Notes: generated by a model from the sequence alone, not told the origin. Numbered from the stretch's first letter, positions 10,301 to 17,346 are shown. The stretch: DNA of 64,000 bases from Brevibacillus laterosporus DSM 25 (GCF_002706795.1 NZ_CP017705.1:1072001-1136000); one strand, 5' to 3'. Program-made: numbers and translations.

Positions 10301-10825
10301 GAAGTTCTATCTTACATCATGTATCCACAAGTGTTCCTACAATATGAACAAACAACCAAACTATATGGTGACCTGTCCAATTTAGAAACGTCAACTTTCT
10401 TCTATGGTTTGCGTTTAGGTGAAGAAACCTCCGTTACGATTGAACAAGGGAAGACCTTAATTATTAAACTCAACAATATTGGAGAAGTACTCCCTGACGG
10501 AACCCGCAAAGTAAACTTTGATTTGAATGGCCAAAACCGTATTATTACGGTACGTGATCTATCTGCACAAGTATCGGCTTCGGTACGCTTAAAGGCTGAC
10601 CGTAAGAATCCAGGCCATATTGGCGCTTCTATGCCAGGTAAAATTCTAAAAGTATTAGTAAAACCAGGCGATTCCATCTCCCGTGGACATAATTTAATTG
10701 TTAGTGAAGCAATGAAAATGGAGACAACCCTCCAAGCACCTGCGGACGGAACAATTAAAGCTATACACGTTAATGAAGGAGATAGCATTGAGGTAGGGGA
10801 TCTTCTAGTTGAACTAGAGCAGTAA
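7379..10825 (+). CDS. pyc: Pyruvate carboxylase
   Basis: Biotin-dependent enzyme converting pyruvate plus bicarbonate to oxaloacetate, 1148 aa, the usual full length. Biotin carboxylase domain: residues 1 to about 455, with the Gly-rich SGGGGRGMR ATP loop and EVNPRIQVEH. Carboxyltransferase domain: from about 535, starting TDTTFRDAHQSLFATR with metal and pyruvate ligands including LHTHD. Biotin carrier domain: C-terminal, with biotinyl lysine in SEAMKMET. ATG 7379 follows AGGGGAG. It replenishes the TCA cycle. Confidence 0.97.
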   Translation: MEQRKIKRLLVANRGEIAIRIFRAATELTIRTVAIYSEQDNISLHRFKADESYLIGEGKGPIEAYLDIEGIIEIAKRHNIDAIHPGYGFLSENEEFARRCKEEGIIFIGPSSDLIKKFGDKVEARKLAIEAGIPVIPGTEDSIESLDEALDFSRQSGFPIIIKGVSGGGGRGMRIVRGPEELQEGLERARSEANSSFGNAEVYLERYLENPKHIEVQIIGDQYGNLVHLFERDCSIQRRHQKVVEVAPSTTLSDELREQICQAALTLMKTAGYSNAGTVEFLLTPDNKFYFIEVNPRIQVEHTITELITGIDIVQTQIRVAEGLHLSDPQIGITSQDDITMSGYAIQCRVTTEDPENGFIPDAGKLLAWRSGEGFGVRLDGNNGYPGAVITPYYDSLLVKICTYANTFEQASRKMLRSLREFRIRGVKTNLPFLKNVVTHPDFLSGNYNTSFIDSKPELFKFPGVQDRGTRLLNYIGNISVNGYPGLTKEEKPLFHSPRVPKTPFDQPYPAGTKQILELEGVEGLTKWIQAQNKVLLTDTTFRDAHQSLFATRVRTYDMLAIAEATGKMGGDLFSLEMWGGATFDTSMRFLSESPWERLRLLREKIPNVLFQMLLRGANAVGYTNYPDNGVKAFIKASAENGIDVFRIFDSLNWLPGMELAINSVRESGKVAEAAICYTGDILDPNRTKYSLSYYIELAKQLEKAGANILAIKDMAGLLKPYAAYQLVHALKQEIGIPIHLHTHDSSGNGGATLVKAIEAGVDIVDASVSSMSGLTSQPSLNALVALLEGTERDTKLDLDGFNKLSDYWEDVRPMYQGFASDMKSTSAEIYQHEMPGGQYSNLEQQAKAVGLEGRWDEVKKMYSTVNKMFGDIVKVTPSSKVVGDMALFMVQNDLDEENIYEKGDRIDFPDSVIQFFQGYLGQPPNGFPEKLQHIILKGRKAFTCRPGELLSSIDFDKVKQEVEEKAERKVDDLEVLSYIMYPQVFLQYEQTTKLYGDLSNLETSTFFYGLRLGEETSVTIEQGKTLIIKLNNIGEVLPDGTRKVNFDLNGQNRIITVRDLSAQVSASVRLKADRKNPGHIGASMPGKILKVLVKPGDSISRGHNLIVSEAMKMETTLQAPADGTIKAIHVNEGDSIEVGDLLVELEQ

Positions 10826-10844
10826 TACAGGTATTTGGAAGTGC

Positions 10845-10888
10845 AAAAAAGAGCTGTTGAGGAGATGATCCCCCAACGGCTCTTTTTT
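10845..10888. terminator. Bidirectional terminator between pyc and ytfJ
   Basis: AAAAAAGAGC and GCTCTTTTTT arms with an inner GTTG/CAAC pairing. It lies 20 bases after pyc and 23 bases past the ytfJ stop, so it can serve both convergent genes. Confidence 0.85.
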
Positions 10889-10910
10889 ATCAGTGAAACA
10901 TATCCACATT

Positions 10911-11297
10911 TTATTGCTTATCTAGCAAATCCCCTAGATCTTCTTGCACTTGGTGTGTATATGTTCCCGTATGTGAACAGCTTTCCTCACCTTGATTCTT
11001 CTTGTTGTTACACATACCGGAGAACTTATCCACAATTTGTGGAATGGAGTCTAGGATGCGATCGTACAAATGTGTCGAGTTTTCCAGTGGAATAGAACGA
11101 ACCCCTTGCTTACCGACAACCAAAAAAGCAACAGGAGTAATAGACACACCTCCACCACTACCTCCACCAAATGGATGGCTGTGGTCAGGATGATGATCTC
11201 CAGTAATCTTGAATTCACTACCTCCAGAAGCAAAACCAAAGCCTACTTTTGAAATGGGTAAGATAACGCTTCCGTGTGATGTCGTTGAAAGAGCCAA
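10911..11297 (-). pseudogene. ytfJ: 3' part of sporulation gene ytfJ (gerW), interrupted by the prophage
   Basis: The residues from GSVILPISKVGFGFASGG onward, with the Gly-rich HPFGGGSGGGVSITPVAFLVV core and THLYDRIL segment, are the GerW/YtfJ spore protein. About the first third of the protein, normally some 35-40 residues leading up to this point, is missing. Instead the frame enters unrelated DNA immediately before GSVILP, giving only a short TTG-initiated leader. The unrelated DNA leads straight into a serine recombinase gene. YtfJ is a forespore protein linked to germination and lytic-enzyme function in Bacillus. The C-terminal fragment alone is unlikely to be functional. Confidence 0.9.
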
Positions 11298-11306
11298 CTA
11301 GCAACA

Positions 11307-11338
11307 GGTCAGAATTTGACCGTTTAGACGCGCTAAAC
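11307..11338. repeat. Two adjacent palindromes in the phage attachment arm
   Basis: GGTCA-5-TGACC (11307-11321) is followed without a gap by GTTTAG-5-CTAAAC (11322-11338). They fill the space between the ytfJ junction and the recombinase stop codon. There is no T tract, so they do not look like a terminator. Recombinase-binding arms of the hybrid attachment site are the likelier role. Confidence 0.5.
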
Positions 11339-11340
11339 CC

Positions 11341-12852
11341 CTACAGAAAATTTACTTTTACCGTTGGCTTACATTCAATTGATTCCCTAGACCACATGAT
11401 ACTGTGGATGATTGACTTGTAAGCACGATTGCATGTTTTAGGGTCTTTGCTTTCCGTAATTATATCCCTAACTTCTCTGATGGTAACGAGCATATCCTCG
11501 TTCCTTGCATTCTGTGTATTATCTGACTCTTTCTGTATGAACTCATACTCTTGGGTCAGCTTGTACAGAACAGCTTCAGCCTTATCCTTCCGTTCAGCGA
11601 ACACTTCATCTGAGTAAACACCTTTCTCGTAGGCATTATAGATGCGATCTATCGCCTTCTCTTGCTCCTTGATTTCTTCAAGCTTCTTCTCAGACATAGC
11701 CAGAAGGTTGCGGATGTCATCCAGAGTCACACCCTTCTTGATGGCTTCCTCTAACTCTAACTCTTTAAGCAGTATCGCTTGTAAGACGTTCTCCTCGATG
11801 ATCTCCATTGAACTCCCCATATTAATGCATCGGTTACCCCAATGGTCATAGTGTTTACAAGATTTCAATAAGTCATGGGGGCGGTTAGACCGTTTCTGTA
11901 TCGCCAATGTGTTACCACAAATAGCGCACCTTATTATCCCTGAGAAAGCGTGTTTTCCCGCTTTCCCTGCGTTAGGGGTTTCACGCTCTCGGCTAATGAT
12001 AAACATGATCTTGTCATGCTCTCGCTGAGTCTTAACTGCCTTGTGAGCGTTGTTCACGACAACCCACTCTTCTTTAGGCTTCAGCATAATCGTCCCCATC
12101 GTTGGGTGCTTTGTCTTTTTACCGACAATGACTTTCCCGAGGTGAACTTCATCGCAAACGATGCGTCTTACTACCTCAGGAGTCCAAAGCTGATTGCGTG
12201 GAGAGGGGATACCCTTTTTATTTAAGTCCCAGGCAATATCAGTAGTCGTGTACCCGTTGAGCACACTCTCGATCATGTTACGGTACACTGGAAGGTTGAT
12301 CTCACTAGGTTCAGCTTTCTTTGTTAAACGATTATATATGTAAGGGAACGGTGGCGTTCCATTACTCCAATTACCCGCTAGAGCACCCCGCCGCTTACCA
12401 CCACGCATACGTCTTGACGTTGCCTTGTACTCCTGGCGGGCGATCATCCCTTGGAAGTCTGCGAGCATCATATCGGACTCGTCATTCAGGTTAAATACCT
12501 TCTGAGGGGTGATGATAAGAGTGTCCGACATAGCGAATGTCTTCTCTATTCGGGATTGGTCAACCTTGTCACCCCGCCCGAGTCGGTCATAGTGAATTAC
12601 CACTACAGCATCAAATGATTGTGCTTCTACGTCCACTAAAAGCTGTTGCATTTTGGGACGAGCGAGGATGGAATCCCCTGTCCCGATCTCCGCGTATTCG
12701 ATATACTGCCAATCATTCCGTAAACACAGTTCTACCAATTCATCCCTGTGTTTATCTAGGTCTTTATCTTCATCTCCCCTAGATTTACGGAGGTAGATGG
12801 CTACGTGCCTTATGTCGTGTTTTTCATACTTACTCAAGGTTCTCCCTACCAC
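11341..12852 (-). CDS. Large serine recombinase (phage integrase)
   Basis: Site-specific integrase of 503 aa. The N-terminal resolvase domain has the nucleophile Ser24 in YLRKSRGDE and a YDRLGRGD segment. The recombinase domain follows (about 155-290), then a zinc ribbon with CAICGN and two further cysteines (SCKHYDHWGNRC), then a coiled-coil region rich in Glu/Lys (about 370-450). It lies immediately beside the attachment junction, as SprA does in SPbeta. The start is uncertain: GTG 12852 heads the frame, but TTG 12837 behind AGGGAG is also plausible. It should integrate into and excise from ytfJ. Confidence 0.93.
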   Translation of the reverse strand: MVGRTLSKYEKHDIRHVAIYLRKSRGDEDKDLDKHRDELVELCLRNDWQYIEYAEIGTGDSILARPKMQQLLVDVEAQSFDAVVVIHYDRLGRGDKVDQSRIEKTFAMSDTLIITPQKVFNLNDESDMMLADFQGMIARQEYKATSRRMRGGKRRGALAGNWSNGTPPFPYIYNRLTKKAEPSEINLPVYRNMIESVLNGYTTTDIAWDLNKKGIPSPRNQLWTPEVVRRIVCDEVHLGKVIVGKKTKHPTMGTIMLKPKEEWVVVNNAHKAVKTQREHDKIMFIISRERETPNAGKAGKHAFSGIIRCAICGNTLAIQKRSNRPHDLLKSCKHYDHWGNRCINMGSSMEIIEENVLQAILLKELELEEAIKKGVTLDDIRNLLAMSEKKLEEIKEQEKAIDRIYNAYEKGVYSDEVFAERKDKAEAVLYKLTQEYEFIQKESDNTQNARNEDMLVTIREVRDIITESKDPKTCNRAYKSIIHSIMWSRESIECKPTVKVNFL

Positions 12853-12907
12853 CCTTCCTTGGCTCTTTTACTAACTCCTCATGTATATTCTTTCCTCAGT
12901 TTAATAC

Positions 12908-12944
12908 AAAAACGCCCATCTGACAACTATCAGATTGGGCGTTT
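12908..12944 (-). terminator. Intrinsic terminator before the recombinase gene
   Basis: AACGCCCA and GGGCGTT arms with an inner CTGA/TCAG pairing and a T run on the minus strand. It lies directly after the 56-codon ORF and separates it from the integrase, so the integrase probably has its own promoter in 12853-12907 (a weak TTGTAT-16-TATACA is visible). Confidence 0.85.
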
Positions 12945-12946
12945 TA

Positions 12947-13117
12947 TCAGGCTTTGATGCGATTAGAACGCTGTTCGGCTTTCATCTCCGACAGTATCTT
13001 AATGAACCGCTCACAGGCTTCAGGGGAAGGAGACCCACTTACGATTAACGTACTGTGACCCATATCAACCACAATATCCTCCACCATTAGCCCCTCTTGC
13101 TGACTGTCCTCGCTCAT
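12947..13117 (-). CDS. Small protein of 56 aa upstream of the integrase
   Basis: ATG 13117 follows a purine-rich GGGGGAAGGG ribosome site. The peptide starts MSEDSQQEGLMVEDIVVD, has a central beta-like VDMGHSTLIVSGSPSP stretch, a helical segment, and a basic end (QRSNRIKA). It is followed at once by a strong terminator, supporting a real gene. I do not recognise the family. Its size and position next to a large serine recombinase would fit a recombination directionality factor, but that is inference only. Confidence 0.65.
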   Translation of the reverse strand: MSEDSQQEGLMVEDIVVDMGHSTLIVSGSPSPEACERFIKILSEMKAEQRSNRIKA

Positions 13118-13162
13118 CAGTATCAATCCCTTCCCCCTAATATTTTCCTTGTTCTAGTCTGC

Positions 13163-13975
13163 TTATACCCCGACATCATATTCATGGCTATCAAGCATCC
13201 GAGCTACCTTTCTCATAATTCTCGATACTCTCATTTGGCTAATGTCTTCAATGTCAGCGGTCTGAGTCTGATTAAATCCTTCTAGTCTTCGTTTCAGAAC
13301 ACTAAGTTCTTTCTCATTGAGCTTTCGTTTCACAGACTCTATTACAGCGTCCACATATACTCTATCTACTACACCATCCTCGATACCCTCGCCGCTGTCG
13401 ATTATGTCAAGAAGGGTCACCACTTGAGATTGTTGAATATCCGACCCTACAGGCTCATCAAGGTACTTTACACCTTTTCCTACCCGAAGGGCTTTAGTGA
13501 TCTTCTCTTCATCCTCATCTAGCATCATAGCAATATCGGAGATGCTAGGAAGGTAACCCATTTCGTACTCTACCCTATTGATTCGGTTAATTAGCTCATT
13601 TGCCGTGCGGGTTGGGCGGATAATACTGGCACTGTCTCGGAGGAAGCATCTGATCTCCCTTACAATGGCTGTTACAGCAAATGAGCTGAATTTCACGCCC
13701 CGCTCCGTGTCAAAAGCCTTAACAGCTTTGATGAACCCCATTCTACCTAATTGAAGAATGTCATCCTTCTCTACACAGTGATTTCTGACAATCGCTTCAG
13801 GCTTGCCGATGTATTTATGAACCGAGTGCCATATTAGGTTCTCGTTTACCAACATACAGTCTCCGAGGAAACTCTCGTCCACCTTGCACCTGTGGATATT
13901 ACCTGTCAAATCCATCGAATAGTAATTGTTAGAAACGGCTAAATTATCAGTAATGTGGTCAGGGTAGTTCTCCAT
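13163..13975 (-). CDS. RNA polymerase sigma factor, sporulation (SigF/SigG/SigB) type
   Basis: 270 aa. Region 2 reads VNENLIWHSVHKYIG then DILQLGRMGFIKAVKAFD and RGVKFSSFAVTAIVREIRCFLRD, the pattern of SigF/SigG/SigB factors. Region 3 follows (residues about 135-180, with a YLPSISDIAMMLDEDEEKI helix-turn). Region 4 at the C-terminus carries a helix-turn-helix in TQTADIEDISQMRVSRIM. The start ATG 13975 has GGAGGG. About the first 35 residues are extra. A sporulation-type factor close to the integrase gene suggests a role in timing lysogeny or excision, though late phage transcription is also possible. Confidence 0.9.
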   Translation of the reverse strand: MENYPDHITDNLAVSNNYYSMDLTGNIHRCKVDESFLGDCMLVNENLIWHSVHKYIGKPEAIVRNHCVEKDDILQLGRMGFIKAVKAFDTERGVKFSSFAVTAIVREIRCFLRDSASIIRPTRTANELINRINRVEYEMGYLPSISDIAMMLDEDEEKITKALRVGKGVKYLDEPVGSDIQQSQVVTLLDIIDSGEGIEDGVVDRVYVDAVIESVKRKLNEKELSVLKRRLEGFNQTQTADIEDISQMRVSRIMRKVARMLDSHEYDVGV

Positions 13976-14004
13976 ATGTGCCCTCCTCGTTGTCTTTTGG
14001 GTAT

Positions 14005-14048
14005 AAAAATGGCGGGAGTCCGTTGTATTTCAACAAACCCCCGCCATT
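14005..14048 (-). terminator. Intrinsic terminator after the HU gene
   Basis: AATGGCGGG and CCCGCCATT arms with an inner GTTG/CAAC pairing, followed on the minus strand by a T-rich tract. It lies 13 bases past the HU stop and isolates the sigma gene downstream. Confidence 0.85.
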
Positions 14049-14060
14049 GGCTTTGAAGGT

Positions 14061-14363
14061 CTACTTCTTGCCTTGGATGCGGTCTTTAAGTGGCTTTGTC
14101 ATCTTAGCGACTACTGTCTTAGTAGCCTTGATAACCATGTCTTCACCTGTCTGTGGATTCTTCGCATTCTTCGCATTGCGCTTGCGATTGAAGAAGTTGA
14201 AGAAGTTAGCCAGTTTGACATCTTTGCCATTTTCGAGCTTATCAGTCACCATATCTAGCACAATGTCAATGCGCCGCTCCGCTTCCACTTTTGTAATTTT
14301 CTCCTTATCAGCTAGTTCAGCTACAAGGTCTTTCTTGTATACAACTTCGTTTGTGTTTGCCAT
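14061..14363 (-). CDS. HU-family DNA-binding protein
   Basis: Small basic nucleoid protein of 100 aa. The N-terminal helical part (VVYKKDLVAELADKEKITKVEAERRID) and the saddle region are HU-like. The intercalating arm area reads NRKRNAKNAKNPQTGEDMVIKA, matching the RxxRxGRNPxTG motif of HU/IHF in altered form: RNAKNAKNPQTG. It would bend and compact phage DNA and may assist recombination. It sits in its own short unit between the lytic transglycosylase and the sigma factor. Confidence 0.92.
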   Translation of the reverse strand: MANTNEVVYKKDLVAELADKEKITKVEAERRIDIVLDMVTDKLENGKDVKLANFFNFFNRKRNAKNAKNPQTGEDMVIKATKTVVAKMTKPLKDRIQGKK

Positions 14364-14436
14364 TGGGGTAAATCCTCCTCGGAATGATTGGTTGTAATGA
14401 AGCCTTTACCGTAGGTTATGGCAGTTTCATGAAAAC

Positions 14437-15207
14437 CTAACGGTCTTGTCTTGCTTCCTCAAGCATCCGAGCCATTTTGTCGTAGTGCTTCTTCACACTG
14501 GTGTAATACCAGGAACGTGCCTTACCTCTCGCTACATTACCTTCTCCTTGGTTGTAAGCAATAGTAGTCGTGCGGAGGTTACCATCATACCTGTCTAACA
14601 GATAGCTCAGGTACTTGATGGAAGTGTCAATGTTTGTCTCGGGGTCATTAAGCTCACTAGGGCTTACACCGAAGGACTTAGCGGTGCTAGGGAGAATCTG
14701 TAGGAGTCCAATAGCTCCATGGGATGATTTGCTCTTTTCAAGGAACCTGCTTTCCTGCCACATCATGGCGAGAATCCATAGAGGGTCGATCTCCGTATCC
14801 TGGGTGTAGGTATCAGCCCAGGATATATACTTTAGAAGTTTATCCCTACTGACTGCCTTCCCATGGTGCATCTCGATGTACTTCTCAAGCACCGCCGCGA
14901 TAGTTTCGTGTGACGGGGGAACAATATCCGACACATCCTTCTTGACCACCTCAGCGGCTTTTACTTCGTGTTTCTCTACTTTCTTAGCTATCTCAACTGT
15001 CTCAGCTTTCTTAGGCTCTGCTCCCACCTGCGGTACCAGAGGAACAACAGGCGCGAGACTAATCTCTCTTTTATGAACCGATTCAGTGACGGTAGTACTT
15101 GCCACAGGCTCATTCTCTGTTCCCTTAGGGGTCGTAAGACCTCCGTACATCACCACGGATGCGATTGCCGCCGTAGCGACTACTGCGATTCTTTTACGAG
15201 CGACCAA
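14437..15207 (-). CDS. Membrane-anchored lytic transglycosylase (SLT domain)
   Basis: Peptidoglycan-cleaving protein of 256 aa. A single N-terminal hydrophobic helix (about 7-24) is followed by a long Val/Lys/Glu/Pro-rich spacer and then a C-terminal SLT domain (from about 125). The catalytic Glu152 is in MMWQESRF, and GAIGLLQILPSTA and AYNQGEGNV are the standard SLT motifs. The basic RKR start and helix suggest export with the enzyme outside the membrane. It may act in lysis or in DNA injection. Confidence 0.88.
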   Translation of the reverse strand: MVARKRIAVVATAAIASVVMYGGLTTPKGTENEPVASTTVTESVHKREISLAPVVPLVPQVGAEPKKAETVEIAKKVEKHEVKAAEVVKKDVSDIVPPSHETIAAVLEKYIEMHHGKAVSRDKLLKYISWADTYTQDTEIDPLWILAMMWQESRFLEKSKSSHGAIGLLQILPSTAKSFGVSPSELNDPETNIDTSIKYLSYLLDRYDGNLRTTTIAYNQGEGNVARGKARSWYYTSVKKHYDKMARMLEEARQDR

Positions 15208-15229
15208 GGTATGTTCTCACCTCCTGTGG

Positions 15230-15865
15230 TTATTCTTCAGTCGCCACCTCGGGGTACTGTACACCCAGGTACAGCGTTTCGATATGGGACATCAGCACCT
15301 CATGAAGTGCATCAGGGGTTGCCGTGTTCGCGTCAATGACATGAACGAGGTAATCTTCTTCCTCAGACAGCCTACGAGCCAACGTTTGATACACGACCCG
15401 CGCCCTGTTTTGTAAATCAGCGTCCTGTTCAAGGATGTCTCGATTAACCTTACGTTTGAACGAAGTCTCTGCCGAGATGTCCAAGATGAACGTGATGTCG
15501 GGTTGCCGAACCTTCTCCGCGAGACCGCGAAGCCAGTCCAGTTCAACTCCACGGGCAACCCCAAAAGCTAGATTAGACAGGGTAAACCGATCAAGTATCA
15601 CGTACTCACAGCCCGTTTCTTCCAGTAGCAAGAGGTCTTCCATGAAGTCCTGGCGGTCTGCTTCGAGAAGCATATGAACCGCTTCAGTCGTCAGGGAGGT
15701 TTCTCCCTTGAAGTAGTCAAGGAGAACCTGACCAATTGGGGTGTGGTAGCGGGGGAATCCCACGACTGCCACATCGTACCCCTTGTTTTTCAGGGCAAGG
15801 TACAGCTTGTTGACCTGAGTTTCTTTACCGCTTGCGTCAATCCCCTCAACCGCAATCAGTCTCAT
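15230..15865 (-). CDS. tmk: Thymidylate kinase (dTMP kinase)
   Basis: 211 aa enzyme phosphorylating dTMP to dTDP. The P-loop is GIDASGKETQ at about residues 8-17. A DR-type substrate motif appears in VILDRFTLSN, and the lid-like arginine-containing region follows. It belongs to the run of phage dTTP genes (dUTPase, ThyX and the reductase lie elsewhere in the prophage). Start at ATG 15865 matches the family N-terminus MRLIAVEG. Confidence 0.9.
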   Translation of the reverse strand: MRLIAVEGIDASGKETQVNKLYLALKNKGYDVAVVGFPRYHTPIGQVLLDYFKGETSLTTEAVHMLLEADRQDFMEDLLLLEETGCEYVILDRFTLSNLAFGVARGVELDWLRGLAEKVRQPDITFILDISAETSFKRKVNRDILEQDADLQNRARVVYQTLARRLSEEEDYLVHVIDANTATPDALHEVLMSHIETLYLGVQYPEVATEE

Positions 15866-15866
15866 G

Positions 15867-16154
15867 TTAGTCCTCCTTAGTCAAGAACTCATCAAACTTA
15901 GAGATCAGCTTGGAGTTCTGTGCAATCTCACGGTCAATGCCCGACTTCTCAGTGTTAAGGACATTAAGCTTGTCCTTCAGCTTTTCCTCACGGCGCAATG
16001 CTTCTGCTTTAGCGGCATTAAGGTCATCAATTGCTACATCAATACCGTCCCGAGCTTTCTGAAACGTCTTCAGATGAGCGTTGACCTTTCCTTGTGCCCG
16101 CGCCATGCGGTGCTTAGGTGCTTTCATGAATAATGCTAGTAATATTTTGAACAT
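15867..16154 (-). CDS. Hypothetical coiled-coil protein, 95 aa
   Basis: No family recognised. The first ten residues are hydrophobic and the rest is almost entirely helical and charged, with heptad-like spacing from about residue 25 to 85. It ends one base before tmk, so the two are probably co-transcribed and translated together. Confidence 0.7.
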   Translation of the reverse strand: MFKILLALFMKAPKHRMARAQGKVNAHLKTFQKARDGIDVAIDDLNAAKAEALRREEKLKDKLNVLNTEKSGIDREIAQNSKLISKFDEFLTKED

Positions 16155-16180
16155 TTGGTTACCTCCTGTAATGGTTGAAT

Positions 16181-16423
16181 TTACTCAGAGCCGCTATCGG
16201 ATGAACCTGAGTCGTTCCCTTCGCAGTTGTCGTTTCCGAAACTACTGCTGTTGTCTTCGTAGTAGGGCGGGGACGATTGGGAGTCGTAGTAACTGCCGAA
16301 GCCATTACTGCTTGAGCGAGGAGACTGGGAAACGTTTGGTCGGCGGGAGTCGAATCGCCCCGTCTGAGTTCCCTTTCTGTTGAGCGGCACCAGTGGATAG
16401 AAAGTAGGTTTACTGACACTCAT
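16181..16423 (-). CDS. Hypothetical low-complexity protein, 80 aa
   Basis: Starts at ATG 16423, which overlaps the stop of the upstream Acb2-like gene as TGATG, so translation is coupled. The first half contains KGTQTGRFDSRRP; the second half is rich in Ser, Gly, Asn, Asp and Tyr and looks disordered and acidic. No function can be assigned. An overlapping longer frame (from 16465) and another frame at 16159-16419 are less likely. Confidence 0.6.
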   Translation of the reverse strand: MSVSKPTFYPLVPLNRKGTQTGRFDSRRPNVSQSPRSSSNGFGSYYDSQSSPPYYEDNSSSFGNDNCEGNDSGSSDSGSE

Positions 16424-16638
16424 CAGCTCACCGCCCCGTTGCGGGCAATAGAAGCATTTGCCCAAAACATGGATGTTTCCAAGTTGGTCATTGCAGTGGA
16501 GCGTTCACGGGAGTTCGGGCAAAGTCGCCCGATGGTGTAAGCCATCTGCTTGTACTGCTCACGTAACTCCTCAAAAGCCTTTCGTTGCTCCTCATTTGGA
16601 GCGTGGTACATAAAGTTATTCTCAATCACTGGATTCAT
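16423..16638 (-). CDS. acb2: Acb2-type anti-CBASS cyclic-nucleotide sponge (Acb2/Tad1 hairpin domain)
   Basis: 71 aa protein that closely follows the family pattern I know for Acb2/DUF7681: an N-terminal IENNFMYHAP segment, then two helices with the conserved LCPNSRERSTAMTNLE and MFWANASIARN. Family members form hexamers that bind cyclic di- and trinucleotides made by CBASS immune cyclases and so block the effector. The four-base overlap with the dUTPase end and the TGATG junction with the next gene place it in an early-looking metabolic operon behind a phage promoter. Assignment is from motif memory, without a search. Confidence 0.82.
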   Translation of the reverse strand: MNPVIENNFMYHAPNEEQRKAFEELREQYKQMAYTIGRLCPNSRERSTAMTNLETSMFWANASIARNGAVS

Positions 16639-17141
16639 CTGCTTAGCTCCTTTGCATTATCGAATGAAGTACCGAACCCGCCGCGATTTTCGTTACTCAA
16701 CCCTGCCACTTCGTACAGTTCCTTCATATATAATGGAAGAAACACGGCTTGGCAGACCTTATCTCCGTCATAAATGATGATACGTGTGTTGCTTTCGTTC
16801 TTGAACTCAGCCGCCCACTCATCGTCATCCCCGCAGAACAGGGAGTCCATTACACCGACACCGTTGGTTAGCTTCACTTCCCATTTGCGGTACGTAGAGG
16901 AACGTTGGAACAACAACCCCACCGCTTCCGCAGGAATCTCAGTAGCTACGTTCAATGGAATAACTGCCACATCCCCAGGTTCGAGACTTACAGGTTTATC
17001 AAGTCTCGCAAACATGTCGTACCCTGCATTGCGTGGATTCTCTTTGTTGAAACCTGGGCGGCTAGTATCCATACGTTTGTAAGGAATGAACCCATGAACC
17101 TCTTGCACCTTGCCTTTCTTACCACAATTTTCACACCCCAT
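16635..17141 (-). CDS. dut: dUTPase (trimeric type)
   Basis: 168 aa enzyme hydrolysing dUTP to dUMP. Motifs: AGYDMFA (1), QRSSTYRK (2), NGVGVMDSLFCGDDDEW (3), GDKVCQAVFLP (4) and RGGFGTSF (5). ATG 17141 is chosen because AGGTAGGTG precedes it; the GTG nine bases upstream lacks one. The N-terminus carries a CxxC pair (Cys3, Cys6) not usual for this family. It keeps uracil out of phage DNA and supplies dUMP to ThyX. Confidence 0.92.
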   Translation of the reverse strand: MGCENCGKKGKVQEVHGFIPYKRMDTSRPGFNKENPRNAGYDMFARLDKPVSLEPGDVAVIPLNVATEIPAEAVGLLFQRSSTYRKWEVKLTNGVGVMDSLFCGDDDEWAAEFKNESNTRIIIYDGDKVCQAVFLPLYMKELYEVAGLSNENRGGFGTSFDNAKELSR

Positions 17142-17346
17142 CTTTTTCACCTACCTGATATGTCATTAGTACAACGTACTCAACTTGTTGATTAAGTTCG
17201 TTCCAGTGGCTCGACAACTCCATACCTAGAACAAGAGCATTTGGATTGGAGTCCTGCCACTCATCAATCTTCGCGTCCACCTCACCCGCAGAGGTGGCGG
17301 CAAAAGTCTTAGTAGCAAACTCTGGAGCATGTTTAGTTACGCGCAT
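17131..17346 (-). CDS. Hypothetical protein, 71 aa
   Basis: Start overlaps the stop of the preceding gene as TAATG. The sequence looks like a small alpha/beta protein (DAKIDEWQDSNPN, then two beta-like stretches ending VEYVVLMTYQVG). It resembles in layout the small phage and Cse60-like proteins that end in a similar VLMTY strand, but no assignment is made. Confidence 0.65.
   Translation of the reverse strand: MRVTKHAPEFATKTFAATSAGEVDAKIDEWQDSNPNALVLGMELSSHWNELNQQVEYVVLMTYQVGEKDGV

Noticed and set aside
10835-11252. Several plus-strand frames across ytfJ
   Set aside because: They are shadows of the ytfJ fragment and carry no recognisable protein features.
11300-11340. Terminator after the integrase
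   Set aside because: The hairpins have no T tract on either strand; an attachment-arm role fits better.
13995-14005. Possible plus-strand promoter motif TGGGTATAA, also seen at 18246 and 33877
   Set aside because: No consistent -35 upstream, and no plus-strand gene follows any of the three.
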